A stretch of 64,000 bases of DNA from an uncultured Bryobacterales bacterium. GTDB lineage: Bacteria > Acidobacteriota > Terriglobia > Bryobacterales > UBA6623. Numbering within the stretch: position 1 is the first letter of the stretch; every line of letters begins with the position of its first letter. The stretch covers positions 1,002,435-1,066,434 of the forward strand of contig OY282420.1 in NCBI GenBank assembly GCA_958295955.1. The letters run 5' to 3'. Under the pieces are notes generated by a model. That model worked only from the letters and a program-made list of their open reading frames with translations, was not told the DNA's origin and searched no databases. This document shows positions 45,492 to 54,769 of this stretch, piece after piece. Both the position numbers and the translations under genes were made by a program.

Positions 45492-46946
45492 ATGCGCCTC
45501 CTGACTCTGTTCCTGTTGGCTCTGCCGGCGTTTCCGCAGGCGGACTATTTTCCTCCCGAGATCACCGAGCGGATGAAGAAATTGCCGCACATCGTCTTGA
45601 TTACCGGCGATCATCTGCGCTGGGACCACATTGCGGCCAACGGCAATCCGGCAATCGTTACTCCCCACATCGACGAACTGGCGCGCGGCGGCGTGACGTT
45701 TCTCCATCACTACACCGTGGGCGTCGCCTGCACGCCGAACCGCGCCTCGCTGATGACCGGACGCTACCCCAACGCGCACGGCCTGATCTCGAACGGCATT
45801 ATGCTGCCCGACGACGAAGTGACCCTGACGCACGTGCTGCGGGACGCCGGTTACTACACCGGACAGATGGGCAAGCTGCACTTCATGCCGCACAAAGACC
45901 GCGACCACCGCGAGCCCTACAAGCCCTACGGTTTCCATCAGATGCGTCTTTCCGACGAGCCGGGCTGCTACGACGACGCTTACGGCCGCTGGCTGTGGGC
46001 GAAGGGGCCGCAGGCGAGAGAAAACGCGCGCGTGACGATGCCCGGCGAGCGCAAAACGATGGAATACCATACGTTCGCCGGCGCGGACGATACGACGCAC
46101 GCCTCGTTCGTGGCGGAGATGTCGAACACGTTCCTGGACGACGCGGCGCAGCGCTTCCCCGAGCGGCCGCTGTTCCTGCACGCGGGGTTTTACGCGCCGC
46201 ATCCGCCCCTGAACCCGCCGGCCTCGGCGCTCGCGCAGTACGCAAACCGCGATCTGCCGCCGCGCTATTGGAGCGAGGACGAGCCCGACTTTCTACCGCC
46301 GATCTTCGCGCAACGCCTCCGGGCTTGGCGCGCGCGGTACGACTCGGAGCAATGGGACGCTTACCGCCGGCATTTCTACGCGATGGTGACGCACCTCGAC
46401 GAAAACGTAGGCAAAATGATGCGCAAGGTGAAAGAGCTCGGACTTTGGGAGCGCACGATCTGGGTGCTGACGTCCGATCACGGCGATTACCTGGGCGACC
46501 ACGGAATCGCCGGCAAGTCAGACCATCCTTACGACGGCGCGATGCGCATACCGCTGGTCATCGCCGGGCCGGGCGCGCCGCGGGGCAAACGCATCGACGA
46601 GTTGGTCGAGATCGTCGACGTCATGCCCACCTTGCTCGAGATGGCCGGTCTGCCGCTGCCGAAAGGCAATCAGGGAACGACGCTGCTGCCGGTCATGAAC
46701 GGCGGCGCGGGCCGCGACGCAATCTACATGCAGGGGCTCAACAACCGCATCGTTCGCAGCCGGGAAGCGACATACGCAATCTACGCAAACGGCGAGGAAC
46801 TGCTCTTCGACCTCGTGCGGGACCCGCGCCAGTTGCGCAATATCGCTGCGCCCGAATCGGCTCTGCGGGACAAGATGCGGCATCGGCTGCTGCTGAAAAT
46901 CATGGAAACCCGCGACCCGCTGCCCGAACGCATCCGGCCGTATTAG
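45492..46946 (+). CDS. secreted type I sulfatase
   Basis: 484 residues from ATG 45492 (signal peptide MRLLTLFLLALPAFPQA); the frame extends upstream to 45450. The metal site begins IVLITGDHLRWDH, where the second of the usual two Asp residues is His. The formylglycine motif is CTPNR in VACTPNRASLMTGR. GKLHFMPHKD corresponds to the GKWHL region, and LTSDHGDYLGDHG carries later metal ligands. The DH pattern and the HFMP loop resemble the choline-sulfatase/heparan-type branch, so the substrate may differ from the other two sulfatases here. Periplasmic location is expected. Confidence 0.9.
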   Translation: MRLLTLFLLALPAFPQADYFPPEITERMKKLPHIVLITGDHLRWDHIAANGNPAIVTPHIDELARGGVTFLHHYTVGVACTPNRASLMTGRYPNAHGLISNGIMLPDDEVTLTHVLRDAGYYTGQMGKLHFMPHKDRDHREPYKPYGFHQMRLSDEPGCYDDAYGRWLWAKGPQARENARVTMPGERKTMEYHTFAGADDTTHASFVAEMSNTFLDDAAQRFPERPLFLHAGFYAPHPPLNPPASALAQYANRDLPPRYWSEDEPDFLPPIFAQRLRAWRARYDSEQWDAYRRHFYAMVTHLDENVGKMMRKVKELGLWERTIWVLTSDHGDYLGDHGIAGKSDHPYDGAMRIPLVIAGPGAPRGKRIDELVEIVDVMPTLLEMAGLPLPKGNQGTTLLPVMNGGAGRDAIYMQGLNNRIVRSREATYAIYANGEELLFDLVRDPRQLRNIAAPESALRDKMRHRLLLKIMETRDPLPERIRPY

Positions 46947-47030
46947 CCGGCCCGATTGCCACGCTCGATAGAGATAAAAGACAGTCTTTATAGTGGATAG
47001 CGAAGAGTTTCTTTTGTCCGCCGCCACAGG

Positions 47031-48509
47031 ATGAAAACCGGTTCCCTGCGCTCGCTCCTGCTGACTCCCGCCGCAACCGTCGACCGCCTGAGCGCAACGC
47101 GCCGCGGCATCGACATCGCGCTCTGGGCCGCGCCGCCGCTAATCAGTCTGGCCGTTTATTGGCAGGGCCTTTTTTGCGAGTTGCAACAGGACGATTTCGC
47201 CTGGCTCGGCCTGCGGGAGCGGATACGCAGCTTGCCCGACCTGCTGCGCGCCTTGTTCGAGCCGCTCGCGCAGGGCACGGTGCGGCCCATCAGCGAACGT
47301 CTCTTCTTCATCGTCTATTCGGGACTGTTCGGGACTTGGGCGTTTCCCTATCGGCTCACCGCTTTCCTCGTGCAGACGCTCAATCTGCTGCTGCTCAACG
47401 CCGTGGGCCGCCGTCTCACCGGCTCGGCGGCCGCGGGCTGCTGCGCCGCGCTGCTCTGGACCGCCAACTCTGCGCTCGCCGTGCCCATGTCGTGGTCGTC
47501 GGCATTCAACCAGATTCTCTGCGCTTGCTGCATCTTCGGCGCGTTCTATTTTTTGTTGCGCTTCGCGGCAAGCGGACGCAAGCGGGACCGGCGCATGCAG
47601 TGGGCTCTCTACCTGTTCGGGTTCGGCGCCTTGGAGCTCAATGTCGTTTACCCCGCCCTGGCAACCGCGTACGCCGCGCTCTGCGCTCCGGCGCTGCTGC
47701 GCCGAACGCTGCCTCTCTGGCTGCCCGCCTTGGCCTACGCGGCGCTGCATCGAACCTTCGCCGCCGGCAGTCCCGCAGGGCCTTACGCACTCGACTTCGG
47801 CGTTTCTTCGATGGCCGACGTTTTCCTCAATTTCTGGGGCCGCGCTCTCGGCCCGGCGCAACTCCGTCGCGTTTTTGAACTCGAACCCTGGTTCGGCCTC
47901 GCCGGGACCGTCCTGCTGACCGCGGCGCTCATCGGCTTCGCCTGGGCGTTGTGCCGCGCCGGCCGCAGGAGCGGGCTGTTCCTGCTCGCCTGGTTCGTCA
48001 TAGCGATCGCCCCCTACCTGCCGCTCGACAACCACCGGATGGACTACTACCCGTTTCTGGCCTCCGCCGGGATTTCCCTGCTGGCGGGCTGGGGCCTGCA
48101 AACGGCGCTGAACCGCAACGCGCGGACGGCGGCCGCGGCGGGCGCCCTCGTCTGCCTCTATCTCGTATCGGCGCTGCCCATCGGCCGCGCGCAAATGTTT
48201 TACTACTACGCCCGCGGGCAGCGGGTGAAACCGCTGGTCGCAGGCGTGGTCGAGACGCGCCGGCTGCATCCGGATAAAACGATCTATCTGGCCGGCGTGG
48301 ACGAACCGTTATTTTGGGGAGCCGTTTACGACCGCCCCTTCCGCCTTTGGAACGTTCGCGACGTTTACCTGCTGCCCGACGCCGGCGACGGCGGAGGCGA
48401 GCGCTATCGCTCGGAGAGGCCCCGCTTCGAACGCGCGCCGCAAGAGGCGGAGGAGGCGATCGTTCTGCGCCTCGACGGCGCCCGCCTCGAAGCCGTCGCA
48501 AACGACTGA
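47031..48509 (+). CDS. multi-pass membrane protein, probable GT-C glycosyltransferase-like
   Basis: 492 residues with about ten membrane spans. The first external loop holds FCELQQDDFAWLGL, with the Asp-Asp pair (54-55) at the position where GT-C glycosyltransferases such as ArnT/PMT have their catalytic acid. A soluble C-terminal part follows the last span. Such enzymes use polyprenyl-phosphate sugars to decorate lipids or proteins at the periplasmic face. No closer family is recognised. An imperfect inverted repeat (ATAAAAGAC/GTCTTTAT, 46974-46991) lies in the AT-richer gap before the gene and may be part of its promoter or operator. Confidence 0.65.
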   Translation: MKTGSLRSLLLTPAATVDRLSATRRGIDIALWAAPPLISLAVYWQGLFCELQQDDFAWLGLRERIRSLPDLLRALFEPLAQGTVRPISERLFFIVYSGLFGTWAFPYRLTAFLVQTLNLLLLNAVGRRLTGSAAAGCCAALLWTANSALAVPMSWSSAFNQILCACCIFGAFYFLLRFAASGRKRDRRMQWALYLFGFGALELNVVYPALATAYAALCAPALLRRTLPLWLPALAYAALHRTFAAGSPAGPYALDFGVSSMADVFLNFWGRALGPAQLRRVFELEPWFGLAGTVLLTAALIGFAWALCRAGRRSGLFLLAWFVIAIAPYLPLDNHRMDYYPFLASAGISLLAGWGLQTALNRNARTAAAAGALVCLYLVSALPIGRAQMFYYYARGQRVKPLVAGVVETRRLHPDKTIYLAGVDEPLFWGAVYDRPFRLWNVRDVYLLPDAGDGGGERYRSERPRFERAPQEAEEAIVLRLDGARLEAVAND

Positions 48510-48522
48510 AGGAAACGCAGCG

Positions 48523-49716
48523 TCATTCCCGAATATCGAAGGCCCGGGCCGTATCCTGGTCGCGGACGATGAGCTTGCCGCCGGAGACCACCGGCAGCGC
48601 CCAGGTCCGAAAGTCGCCGCGGCCGATTTCGTGGCGGGCCAACTCCCGATAACCCTCCGGCGCGGCCCGCGCCATGCCCAGAACGCCGTCTTCGCTATAC
48701 AGGTAGAGCTTGCCGTCGGCGAAGATGACTTGCCCCTTGCCGACGCTGCGGTCCTTCCAAAGCACCTCGCCCGTCTTGAAGTTCATGGCGGTCAGGATGC
48801 GGCCGGAGTAGCCGTACAGCACGCCGTCGAGAAGCACCGAGCTGCTGTAGTGATTGCGCATGTCGCGGTTGAAGTAAACCTCCTCCGCGCCGTCTGCGCT
48901 GAGCTTGAGCAGCGCGCAGCCCGTGCCGTAGTCGCTCGACACAAAGACGTGGTTGTCGTGAAAGATCGGCGTCGCGACATTTGCGGTGCCGTTGGCCGCG
49001 CCGTTGTAGCGCCAGAGCAACTCGCCGTTTTCGGCCAGCAAACCGACCGCGCCCTCGCCCGTGAACAGGATGTATTGCCGCACGCCGTCGACTTCGACCG
49101 CGATCGCCGAGGAGTAACCGGCCTCGTCGCTTTGCGACTTCCAGATGAGCTTGCCGTCGTTCTTGTCGAGAGCCGCCACGGAGGCGCCCCGGCCGCCCGG
49201 ATTGACGATGACCTTGCCGTCGTCGATCAAGGGCGATTCGCTGATGCCCCAGCGGATGTTCGACGCCCGGAAGCGGTCGAGCAGATTGCTCTCCCAGACC
49301 TTTTTGCCGCTCGCGGCCTCGATGCAGATGAGGTTGCCCCCGGCGCTGAGCGCATAGACGCGGTCGCCGTCCACGGTGGGCGTGCCGCGCGGACCGCCGC
49401 CGCGGCGTTCGCTGTAGCCGCGTCCGTTGGGGACTTCCCAGAGTTTCTTGCCGGTCGCCTCGTCGACGGCGATCACGTACTGCCTGCCCGCGCGCTGCCC
49501 CTGGGTAAACAGCCGTCCGCCGGAAACGGCGAACGAGGCGAAACCTTCGCCCAGGCCGGCGGCGGTCCAAAGCTGCCGCGGACCGCCTTCGGGCCAACTG
49601 TCCGCCAGCCCCGTCTCGCTCGATATTCCAGTGCGGTCGGGTCCTCTCCATTGACGCCACTGCGCAGCGAGCGTCAGCGGAACAAGCAGAAAGAGCGCAA
49701 GCAGGCAACGGAGCAT
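48523..49716 (-). CDS. secreted PQQ-type beta-propeller protein
   Basis: 397 residues with a signal peptide (cleavage near LTLAAQ). It opens WRQWRGPDRTGISSETGLADSWPEGGP, the hallmark of outer-membrane-biogenesis-like PQQ propellers in acidobacteria and planctomycetes. Repeats include VIAVDEATGKKLWEVP, LICIEAASGKKVWES, VAALDKNDGKLIWKS and LTAMNFKTGEVLWKD, each forming a propeller blade. No catalytic Glu/Asp pair of alcohol dehydrogenases was found, so it is probably a scaffold or binding protein. It converges with the GT-C-like gene; the stops are 13 bases apart. Confidence 0.85.
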   Translation of the reverse strand: MLRCLLALFLLVPLTLAAQWRQWRGPDRTGISSETGLADSWPEGGPRQLWTAAGLGEGFASFAVSGGRLFTQGQRAGRQYVIAVDEATGKKLWEVPNGRGYSERRGGGPRGTPTVDGDRVYALSAGGNLICIEAASGKKVWESNLLDRFRASNIRWGISESPLIDDGKVIVNPGGRGASVAALDKNDGKLIWKSQSDEAGYSSAIAVEVDGVRQYILFTGEGAVGLLAENGELLWRYNGAANGTANVATPIFHDNHVFVSSDYGTGCALLKLSADGAEEVYFNRDMRNHYSSSVLLDGVLYGYSGRILTAMNFKTGEVLWKDRSVGKGQVIFADGKLYLYSEDGVLGMARAAPEGYRELARHEIGRGDFRTWALPVVSGGKLIVRDQDTARAFDIRE

Positions 49717-49760
49717 GTTCTCAGTTTAATCAACGCCGCGCAGTTGCGGGCCGCATGGAC

Positions 49761-51302
49761 TCACAGGACAACCCGCTCCTCGTAAACGCCGAACGCATCC
49801 CGCAGCGCATCGGAGATCTCGCCCACCGTGGCCTCCGCCTCGACCGCCGCCAGGATCGCCGGCATCAGGTTTTCGTGCGCATGCGCGCGCACTGACAGCG
49901 CATCCAACGCGGCGGAAACGGCGGCCCGGTCACGCCGGGAGCGGAACGCGGCGATCTCGGCGGCGCGCCGGCGTTCCTGCTCGGCGTCGATGCGCAGCGT
50001 CGGCGCCGTCTCCTCGCGTTCGACGCGATAGGCGTTGACGCCCACGATCTTTTGGGCGCCCGTCTCGATCTTGCGCTGCAATGCGTAGGCCGAATCCTGG
50101 ATCTCGCGCTGGACATAGCCTTGCTCGATGGCCGCGACCATGCCGCCGAGCGCGTCGATCCGTTCGATGTAGGCCAGGGCCTGCTCTTCGAGCTCGTCGG
50201 TAAGCCCCTCGATGCAATACGCTCCGCCCAGCGGGTCGACCGTATTGACGACGCCGGTTTCATGAGCGATGACCTGCTGGGTGCGCAGGGCAAGAGTGGC
50301 CGCTTCTTCGGTAGGCAGCGCCAACGCCTCATCGAGCGAGTTGGTGTGCAGGGATTGCGTTCCGCCCAAAACCGCGGCCAAAGCCTGAAGCGTAGTGCGC
50401 ACGACGTTGACCTTGGGCTGCTGCGCGGTGAGGCTCGACCCGGCGGTCTGCGCGTGGAAGCGCAGTTTCATGGCGCGCGGTTCGCGGGCGCCGAAGCGCT
50501 CTTTCATCAACCGGGCGTAGAGCCTGCGGGCGGCGCGGAACTTGGCGATCTCCTCCAGAAAATTGCGGTCGCAGCTAAAAAAGAACGAGAGCCGCGGCGC
50601 GAAGACATCGACCGCGAGCCCGGCGCTTGCCGCGGCTTCGACGTAGGCGATCGCGTTGCCGAGGGTGAAGGCCAACTCCTGCGCCGCCGTGGCCCCGGCC
50701 TCGCGCATGTGATAGCCGCTGATCGAGATGACGTTCCAGCGCGGAGCCTCGCAAGCCGCCCAAGCGAACAAATCGGTAACGATGCGCAGCGACTCCCGGG
50801 GCGGATAGATGTAGGTTCCCCGGGCAATGTATTCCTTGAGAACGTCGTTCTGAACGGTTCCGCGCAAGGCGTCCGCGGCCGCCCCTTGTTTCTTCCCGGC
50901 GGAGACGTATAGAGCGAGCAGAATCGCCGCCGTCGCGTTGATCGTCATCGACGTCGAGACCCGATCGAGAGGGATGCCCGCGAAGAGCTGCTCCATATCG
51001 GCGATGGACGAGACGGCGACGCCCGCGCGCCCGACCTCGCCGAGCGCCTGCGGATGGTCGGAATCGTAGCCCATTTGCGTCGGCAGATCGAAGGCGACGG
51101 AAAGCCCCGCGGCGCCGCGCGCGATCAGGCTGCGGTAGCGCTCGTTCGACTGCCGGGCGTTGCCGTAGCCGGCGTATTGGCGCATGGTCCAGAGGCGGTC
51201 GCGGTACATGCCGGAGTGGATGCCGCGCGTATAGGGAAACTCGCCCGGAAGGCCGATGTCGGGGTCTTCGGCCGGCTGCTTGAGCGGATACAGCGCCTTC
51301 AT
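49761..51302 (-). CDS. methylmalonyl-CoA mutase family large subunit without B12 domain
   Basis: 513 residues, start ATG 51302. The substrate barrel is complete: [20 protein letters not shown] (38-57), [40 protein letters not shown] (Tyr-His of the active site), [19 protein letters not shown] and [23 protein letters not shown]. It rearranges the carbon skeleton of an acyl-CoA, typically succinyl-CoA/methylmalonyl-CoA, using adenosylcobalamin. The C-terminal cobalamin-binding domain (DxHxxG) is missing, so a separate small subunit must exist outside this window; YAGYG instead of YAGF may hint at another acyl-CoA. The start codon lies in the last of three tandem 19-bp copies. Confidence 0.88.
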   Translation of the reverse strand: MKALYPLKQPAEDPDIGLPGEFPYTRGIHSGMYRDRLWTMRQYAGYGNARQSNERYRSLIARGAAGLSVAFDLPTQMGYDSDHPQALGEVGRAGVAVSSIADMEQLFAGIPLDRVSTSMTINATAAILLALYVSAGKKQGAAADALRGTVQNDVLKEYIARGTYIYPPRESLRIVTDLFAWAACEAPRWNVISISGYHMREAGATAAQELAFTLGNAIAYVEAAASAGLAVDVFAPRLSFFFSCDRNFLEEIAKFRAARRLYARLMKERFGAREPRAMKLRFHAQTAGSSLTAQQPKVNVVRTTLQALAAVLGGTQSLHTNSLDEALALPTEEAATLALRTQQVIAHETGVVNTVDPLGGAYCIEGLTDELEEQALAYIERIDALGGMVAAIEQGYVQREIQDSAYALQRKIETGAQKIVGVNAYRVEREETAPTLRIDAEQERRRAAEIAAFRSRRDRAAVSAALDALSVRAHAHENLMPAILAAVEAEATVGEISDALRDAFGVYEERVVL

Positions 51303-51351
51303 GTCAAAAAGCTGCCTTCATATCAAAAAGCTGCCTTCATGCCAAAAAGCT
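51295..51351 (-). repeat. three tandem 19-bp copies of the mutase translation start
   Basis: Read on the minus strand, the unit is AGCTTTTTGRYATGAAGGC, copied at 51351-51333, 51332-51314 and 51313-51295. Each contains ATGAAGGC. Because the period is not a multiple of three, only the last ATG (51302) opens the mutase. The ATGs at 51340 and 51321 each encode the five-residue peptide MKAAF and stop at TGA, one base before the next ATG. Confidence 0.9.
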
Positions 51352-51359
51352 TGCCGGGG

Positions 51360-51641
51360 TCAACGCTCGCGCGCGATTTTCTTCGCCCGCCGGAACGAAG
51401 TGTAGCCGAACCACGCCCACATCAACGCGCCGCCGCCGGAGAGCAGCAGCCGCCCGAAGCTGTCGGGAAGCGAGCGGTACGCTTCGATGAAACCGTAGGG
51501 GCTGAAAATGAACAGCGCGGCGAAGACCCAGTAAACGAAGCCGACCACTTCGAGGCCGAGCTCGCGAGCGATGGAGAGCAAGCGCGGCAGCGAACCGCTC
51601 AGAGCGCTCAACCCGGCCCTGGCCGCCTTCAGCAAGCGCAT
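51360..51641 (-). CDS. small membrane protein of unknown function
   Basis: 93 residues from ATG 51641; the frame stays open upstream to 51752, overlapping the cas3 start, but the chosen start gives a basic amphipathic N-terminus. Two hydrophobic segments, about 31-48 (VVGFVYWVFAALFIFSPYG) and 64-79 (LLLSGGGALMWAWFGY), and a basic tail FRRAKKIARER suggest a two-span inner-membrane protein with both ends inside. No family recognised. It lies immediately upstream of the mutase gene on the same strand and back to back with cas3; the mutase could be on its transcript. Confidence 0.55.
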   Translation of the reverse strand: MRLLKAARAGLSALSGSLPRLLSIARELGLEVVGFVYWVFAALFIFSPYGFIEAYRSLPDSFGRLLLSGGGALMWAWFGYTSFRRAKKIARER

Positions 51642-51750
51642 ACCAAATGCTATCAAGACCGCCGCGGATGTTGGCACGGCGCCGCCCGCGGCGAACGGGC
51701 GGCAAGACGGCGCCGCGGGTAAAATCGGATTGCGGCGTTCCGTTTGGACC

Positions 51751-53967
51751 ATGCCTTATTACGCGCACACAGCCGAAACGAAAACAGGGGAACGGCTAAG
51801 TCGAGAGCACTGGCAACCGCTGGCCGAACATCTGCGCAACGTCGCGGAACGAGCCGGGCAGTTCGCCGCCCCGCTCGGCTTCGCCGACGCTGCCGAACTG
51901 GCCGGCCTGCTTCACGACCTGGGGAAGTACCGAGAGCCCTTTCAGGAGTATCTGGCGGGCAAACGCTCGGAGTCTGTTGCAACCCATCATGCGGTGTACG
52001 GCGCCGCTCTGGCTTTCGAACGGAAGTGGCCGGGACCGGCATTCGCCATTGCCGGACACCATGCGGGATTGCATGACCGGAATGCTTTACAGGAATTGGT
52101 TTGCGGAAAAAAATACGACGCCACAAATCGGCTCATTTCTCCGGTGCAGCGGTTTGAAGCGGAACTGGGAACAATTCCTGACGCGCTAAGCGAACCTGAA
52201 TTCGCCAATCCCTCGGAAGACACGGCCGGCACGGAATTCTATGTGCGGATGTTGTTTTCCTGCTTGGTGGATGCGGATTTCCTGGATACGGAACAATTTA
52301 ACATTCGCCGGGAACGGCGTTCGGCGAAGCTGGACGCCTCGTTGCTGCTGGAGCGGCTGCAAGCTCACCGGGGCAAGTTCGATTCGTCCGGCGAACTCAA
52401 TCGGTTGCGCAACAGGGTATTCGCAGACTGCTTGGCGCAGGCGGCTGAGCCGGCCGGCTTCTTTTCTCTGACCGTTCCGACCGGCGGGGGCAAAACGCTT
52501 TCGAGCATGGCCTTTGCCCTGGAACATGCGCGGCGGCATGGCAAGCAGCGTGTGATAGTAGTGATTCCTTATCTATCAATCATCGAGCAGAACGCCGCCA
52601 CATACCGCAAAGCGCTCGACCCCGAAGACGACGGCATCGTGATTGAGCATCATTCGGCAGTAGCCGCAAAGGTTGACGAGAAGGAGCAAGCCCGCCCCCC
52701 GGAGGAATTGGCGGCAGAGAATTGGGACGCTCCGATCATTGTCACCACCTCGGTGCAGTTCATTGAGTCCCTCTTTGCCAATCGCGCCTCCAAGTGCCGG
52801 AAGCTGCACAACATCGCGGACTCCGTGGTGTTGCTGGATGAAGTGCAGACGCTGCCTTCGCATCTACTCAATCCGCTCCTGCACGTACTGCGCGATCTTG
52901 GAAAGCACTATCGCACGAGTTTTGTTTTCGCTACTGCAACCCAACCGGCTTTTAGGCGCAGCGCATCGCTGCCGCATGGTTTCGAGGCGCATGAAGTAAG
53001 AGAAATCGCATCGCAACCCACCGAGTTGTTTCAGAAGCTGGGCCGAATAGCATACGAGATACGATCCGCGGAAAGCGATTGGTCGGAACTGACCGAGGAA
53101 TGGGCGAACGCCCCTCAAGTCTTGGGCGTGGTGAATACGCGCAAGCAGGCGTCCGAGTGGTGGGGACTGTTGCGTGAGCAAAAATTAAAAGGCGTGTTGC
53201 ATCTTTCCTCGGCCATGTGCGCCGAGCACCGGACCAAGGTTCTGGCGGAAGCGCACCGGCGTTTGGAAAGCGACCAACCGTGCCGGCTGGTAGCCACGCA
53301 GGTAGTAGAAGCTGGGGTGGATATCGACTTCCCGTTGGTTTACCGCGCCTTGGGGCCGCTGGATTCGATTGTGCAGGCGGCCGGCCGCTGCAACCGGGAA
53401 GGACGTCTTCCCGGCAAGGGGCGCGTGGTGGTGTTCCGGCCAACGGACGCCAAGCTGCCCGGCGGCGTGTATCGCGTAGCCACGGACATTGCGGCGCGAT
53501 TGCTTGATCGGTTGTCCACGGAGGATTTATCCGGCGAACCGGAACTGTTCGGACGTTATTTTGGCGAGATCTTTGAGGATGTGCCTACGGATCATCAACG
53601 CCGGTGGGAGTGCTCCATTCAGGAAGACCGAGAGCAATTACGTTTCCGTGAAGTGGCCCGTAAAGCCAAGGTAATTACCGACGATACCCAAGCTGTTATT
53701 GTTCCAATGGATGAGGCTTTGAAAAAAGTGGACGCAATCCGGAAACGTGACCCGGTGGACGGCTTGCGCTTGACTCGAGAGGATTTACGCGCTCTCCAAC
53801 GCTTTACGGTGAATCTACGTTGGCATGACTTCCGGAAGCTCGATACAATGGAGCTGTTGCGCCCGCTGTTGCCCGGTATAGAACTGAGAGTGCTGCATAA
53901 GGCAGCTTATCACGAACATCTCGGGGTGGTAATCGACCAACGCCCAACCGAGGATTTCCTGCCATGA
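51751..53967 (+). CDS. cas3: CRISPR-associated helicase/nuclease Cas3 (type I-C)
   Basis: 738 residues from ATG 51751. An N-terminal HD nuclease (HD at 55-56, ATHH at 77-80, GHH at 102-104, and LVDADFLDTE near 172-181) is fused to a superfamily 2 helicase: Walker A VPTGGGKT (242-249), DEVQ box (363-366), ATATQPAF, and motif VI VQAAGRCNREGR. It is recruited by Cascade and degrades the displaced target strand. The stop overlaps the cas5c start by four bases. First gene of a complete I-C set; 109 bases separate it from the divergent small membrane gene, where the operon promoter should be. Confidence 0.96.
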   Translation: MPYYAHTAETKTGERLSREHWQPLAEHLRNVAERAGQFAAPLGFADAAELAGLLHDLGKYREPFQEYLAGKRSESVATHHAVYGAALAFERKWPGPAFAIAGHHAGLHDRNALQELVCGKKYDATNRLISPVQRFEAELGTIPDALSEPEFANPSEDTAGTEFYVRMLFSCLVDADFLDTEQFNIRRERRSAKLDASLLLERLQAHRGKFDSSGELNRLRNRVFADCLAQAAEPAGFFSLTVPTGGGKTLSSMAFALEHARRHGKQRVIVVIPYLSIIEQNAATYRKALDPEDDGIVIEHHSAVAAKVDEKEQARPPEELAAENWDAPIIVTTSVQFIESLFANRASKCRKLHNIADSVVLLDEVQTLPSHLLNPLLHVLRDLGKHYRTSFVFATATQPAFRRSASLPHGFEAHEVREIASQPTELFQKLGRIAYEIRSAESDWSELTEEWANAPQVLGVVNTRKQASEWWGLLREQKLKGVLHLSSAMCAEHRTKVLAEAHRRLESDQPCRLVATQVVEAGVDIDFPLVYRALGPLDSIVQAAGRCNREGRLPGKGRVVVFRPTDAKLPGGVYRVATDIAARLLDRLSTEDLSGEPELFGRYFGEIFEDVPTDHQRRWECSIQEDREQLRFREVARKAKVITDDTQAVIVPMDEALKKVDAIRKRDPVDGLRLTREDLRALQRFTVNLRWHDFRKLDTMELLRPLLPGIELRVLHKAAYHEHLGVVIDQRPTEDFLP

Positions 53968-54758
53968 AAAATAACTGCGTACATATTAGAGTCTGGGGAG
54001 ATTGGGCCTGTTTCACTCGTCCTGAAATGAAAGTGGAGCGCGTCAGCTATCCGGTCATGACTCCCTCGGCTGCTCGGGGCATCCTGGAGGCTGTCTTCTG
54101 GGAGCCGCAAGTTTACTACCTCGTTGCCGCCATCCGGGTAGTACAGCGAGGCCGTTGGGCCTCGATTCGGCGCAATGAAGTACAATCGGTCATCAGCCTT
54201 CGCAATGTCGGCCAGTGGATGGCGAACCCGAAAAAATTCTCTCCCATCAAGGCCGGGGGCGGCGCGCCTGACGGCACTCAGCGCAACATGTTGGCGCTGC
54301 AGGAGGTGGAATACATCGTCAGCGCCGAGATGCGCCCCACGCGATTGGCGGATCGCAAGACCGACACGCCGATGAAATATTTGGCTGAATTCAAGCGCCG
54401 CGCCCAACAAGGCAAGTGCTTCCACAGGCCCGCCTTGGGCATGCGTGAATTCGCGGCGGATTTCGACTGGGTGGACGATCCCCAAGCTACTCTGGAGCAG
54501 CGAGCTGCTGAGCTTGGCGCCAATTGGCAGCCGATCGACGAGGACTTGGGTTTGATGCTCTACGATGTTTTCCCACCAAAGGCGCGCGCTACCGGCTTCC
54601 GTTGGAAAGGCCCCGATGAACTGGGGTCCAAGCCCAAGAAGAGCACCCCGCGTTTCATCGGTAAGTCAGCCCAACCCCAAGCATGTTTCTTTCGCGCCAA
54701 GATCAAGGATTCCATTTTGGTTTGTCATCCCGATGCAATCGAAATTCTCGAACCCTAG
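53964..54758 (+). CDS. cas5c: CRISPR-associated protein Cas5c (Cas5d; type I-C pre-crRNA endonuclease)
   Basis: 264 residues. It begins CVHIRVWGDWACFTRPEMKVERVSYPVMTPSAARGILEAVFW, the Cas5c N-terminal RRM-like fold. The glycine-rich IKAGGGAPDGTQRNMLALQEVEYIVSAEM follows. In type I-C systems, which have no cas6, Cas5c cuts the repeat hairpin to release crRNAs with an 11-base 5' handle, then caps the Cascade backbone. The repeat here leaves exactly 11 bases 3' of its stem, fitting that role. It starts within the cas3 stop (ATGA) and ends 11 bases before cas8c. Confidence 0.95.
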   Translation: MKNNCVHIRVWGDWACFTRPEMKVERVSYPVMTPSAARGILEAVFWEPQVYYLVAAIRVVQRGRWASIRRNEVQSVISLRNVGQWMANPKKFSPIKAGGGAPDGTQRNMLALQEVEYIVSAEMRPTRLADRKTDTPMKYLAEFKRRAQQGKCFHRPALGMREFAADFDWVDDPQATLEQRAAELGANWQPIDEDLGLMLYDVFPPKARATGFRWKGPDELGSKPKKSTPRFIGKSAQPQACFFRAKIKDSILVCHPDAIEILEP

Positions 54759-54769
54759 GGGAGCCGATC

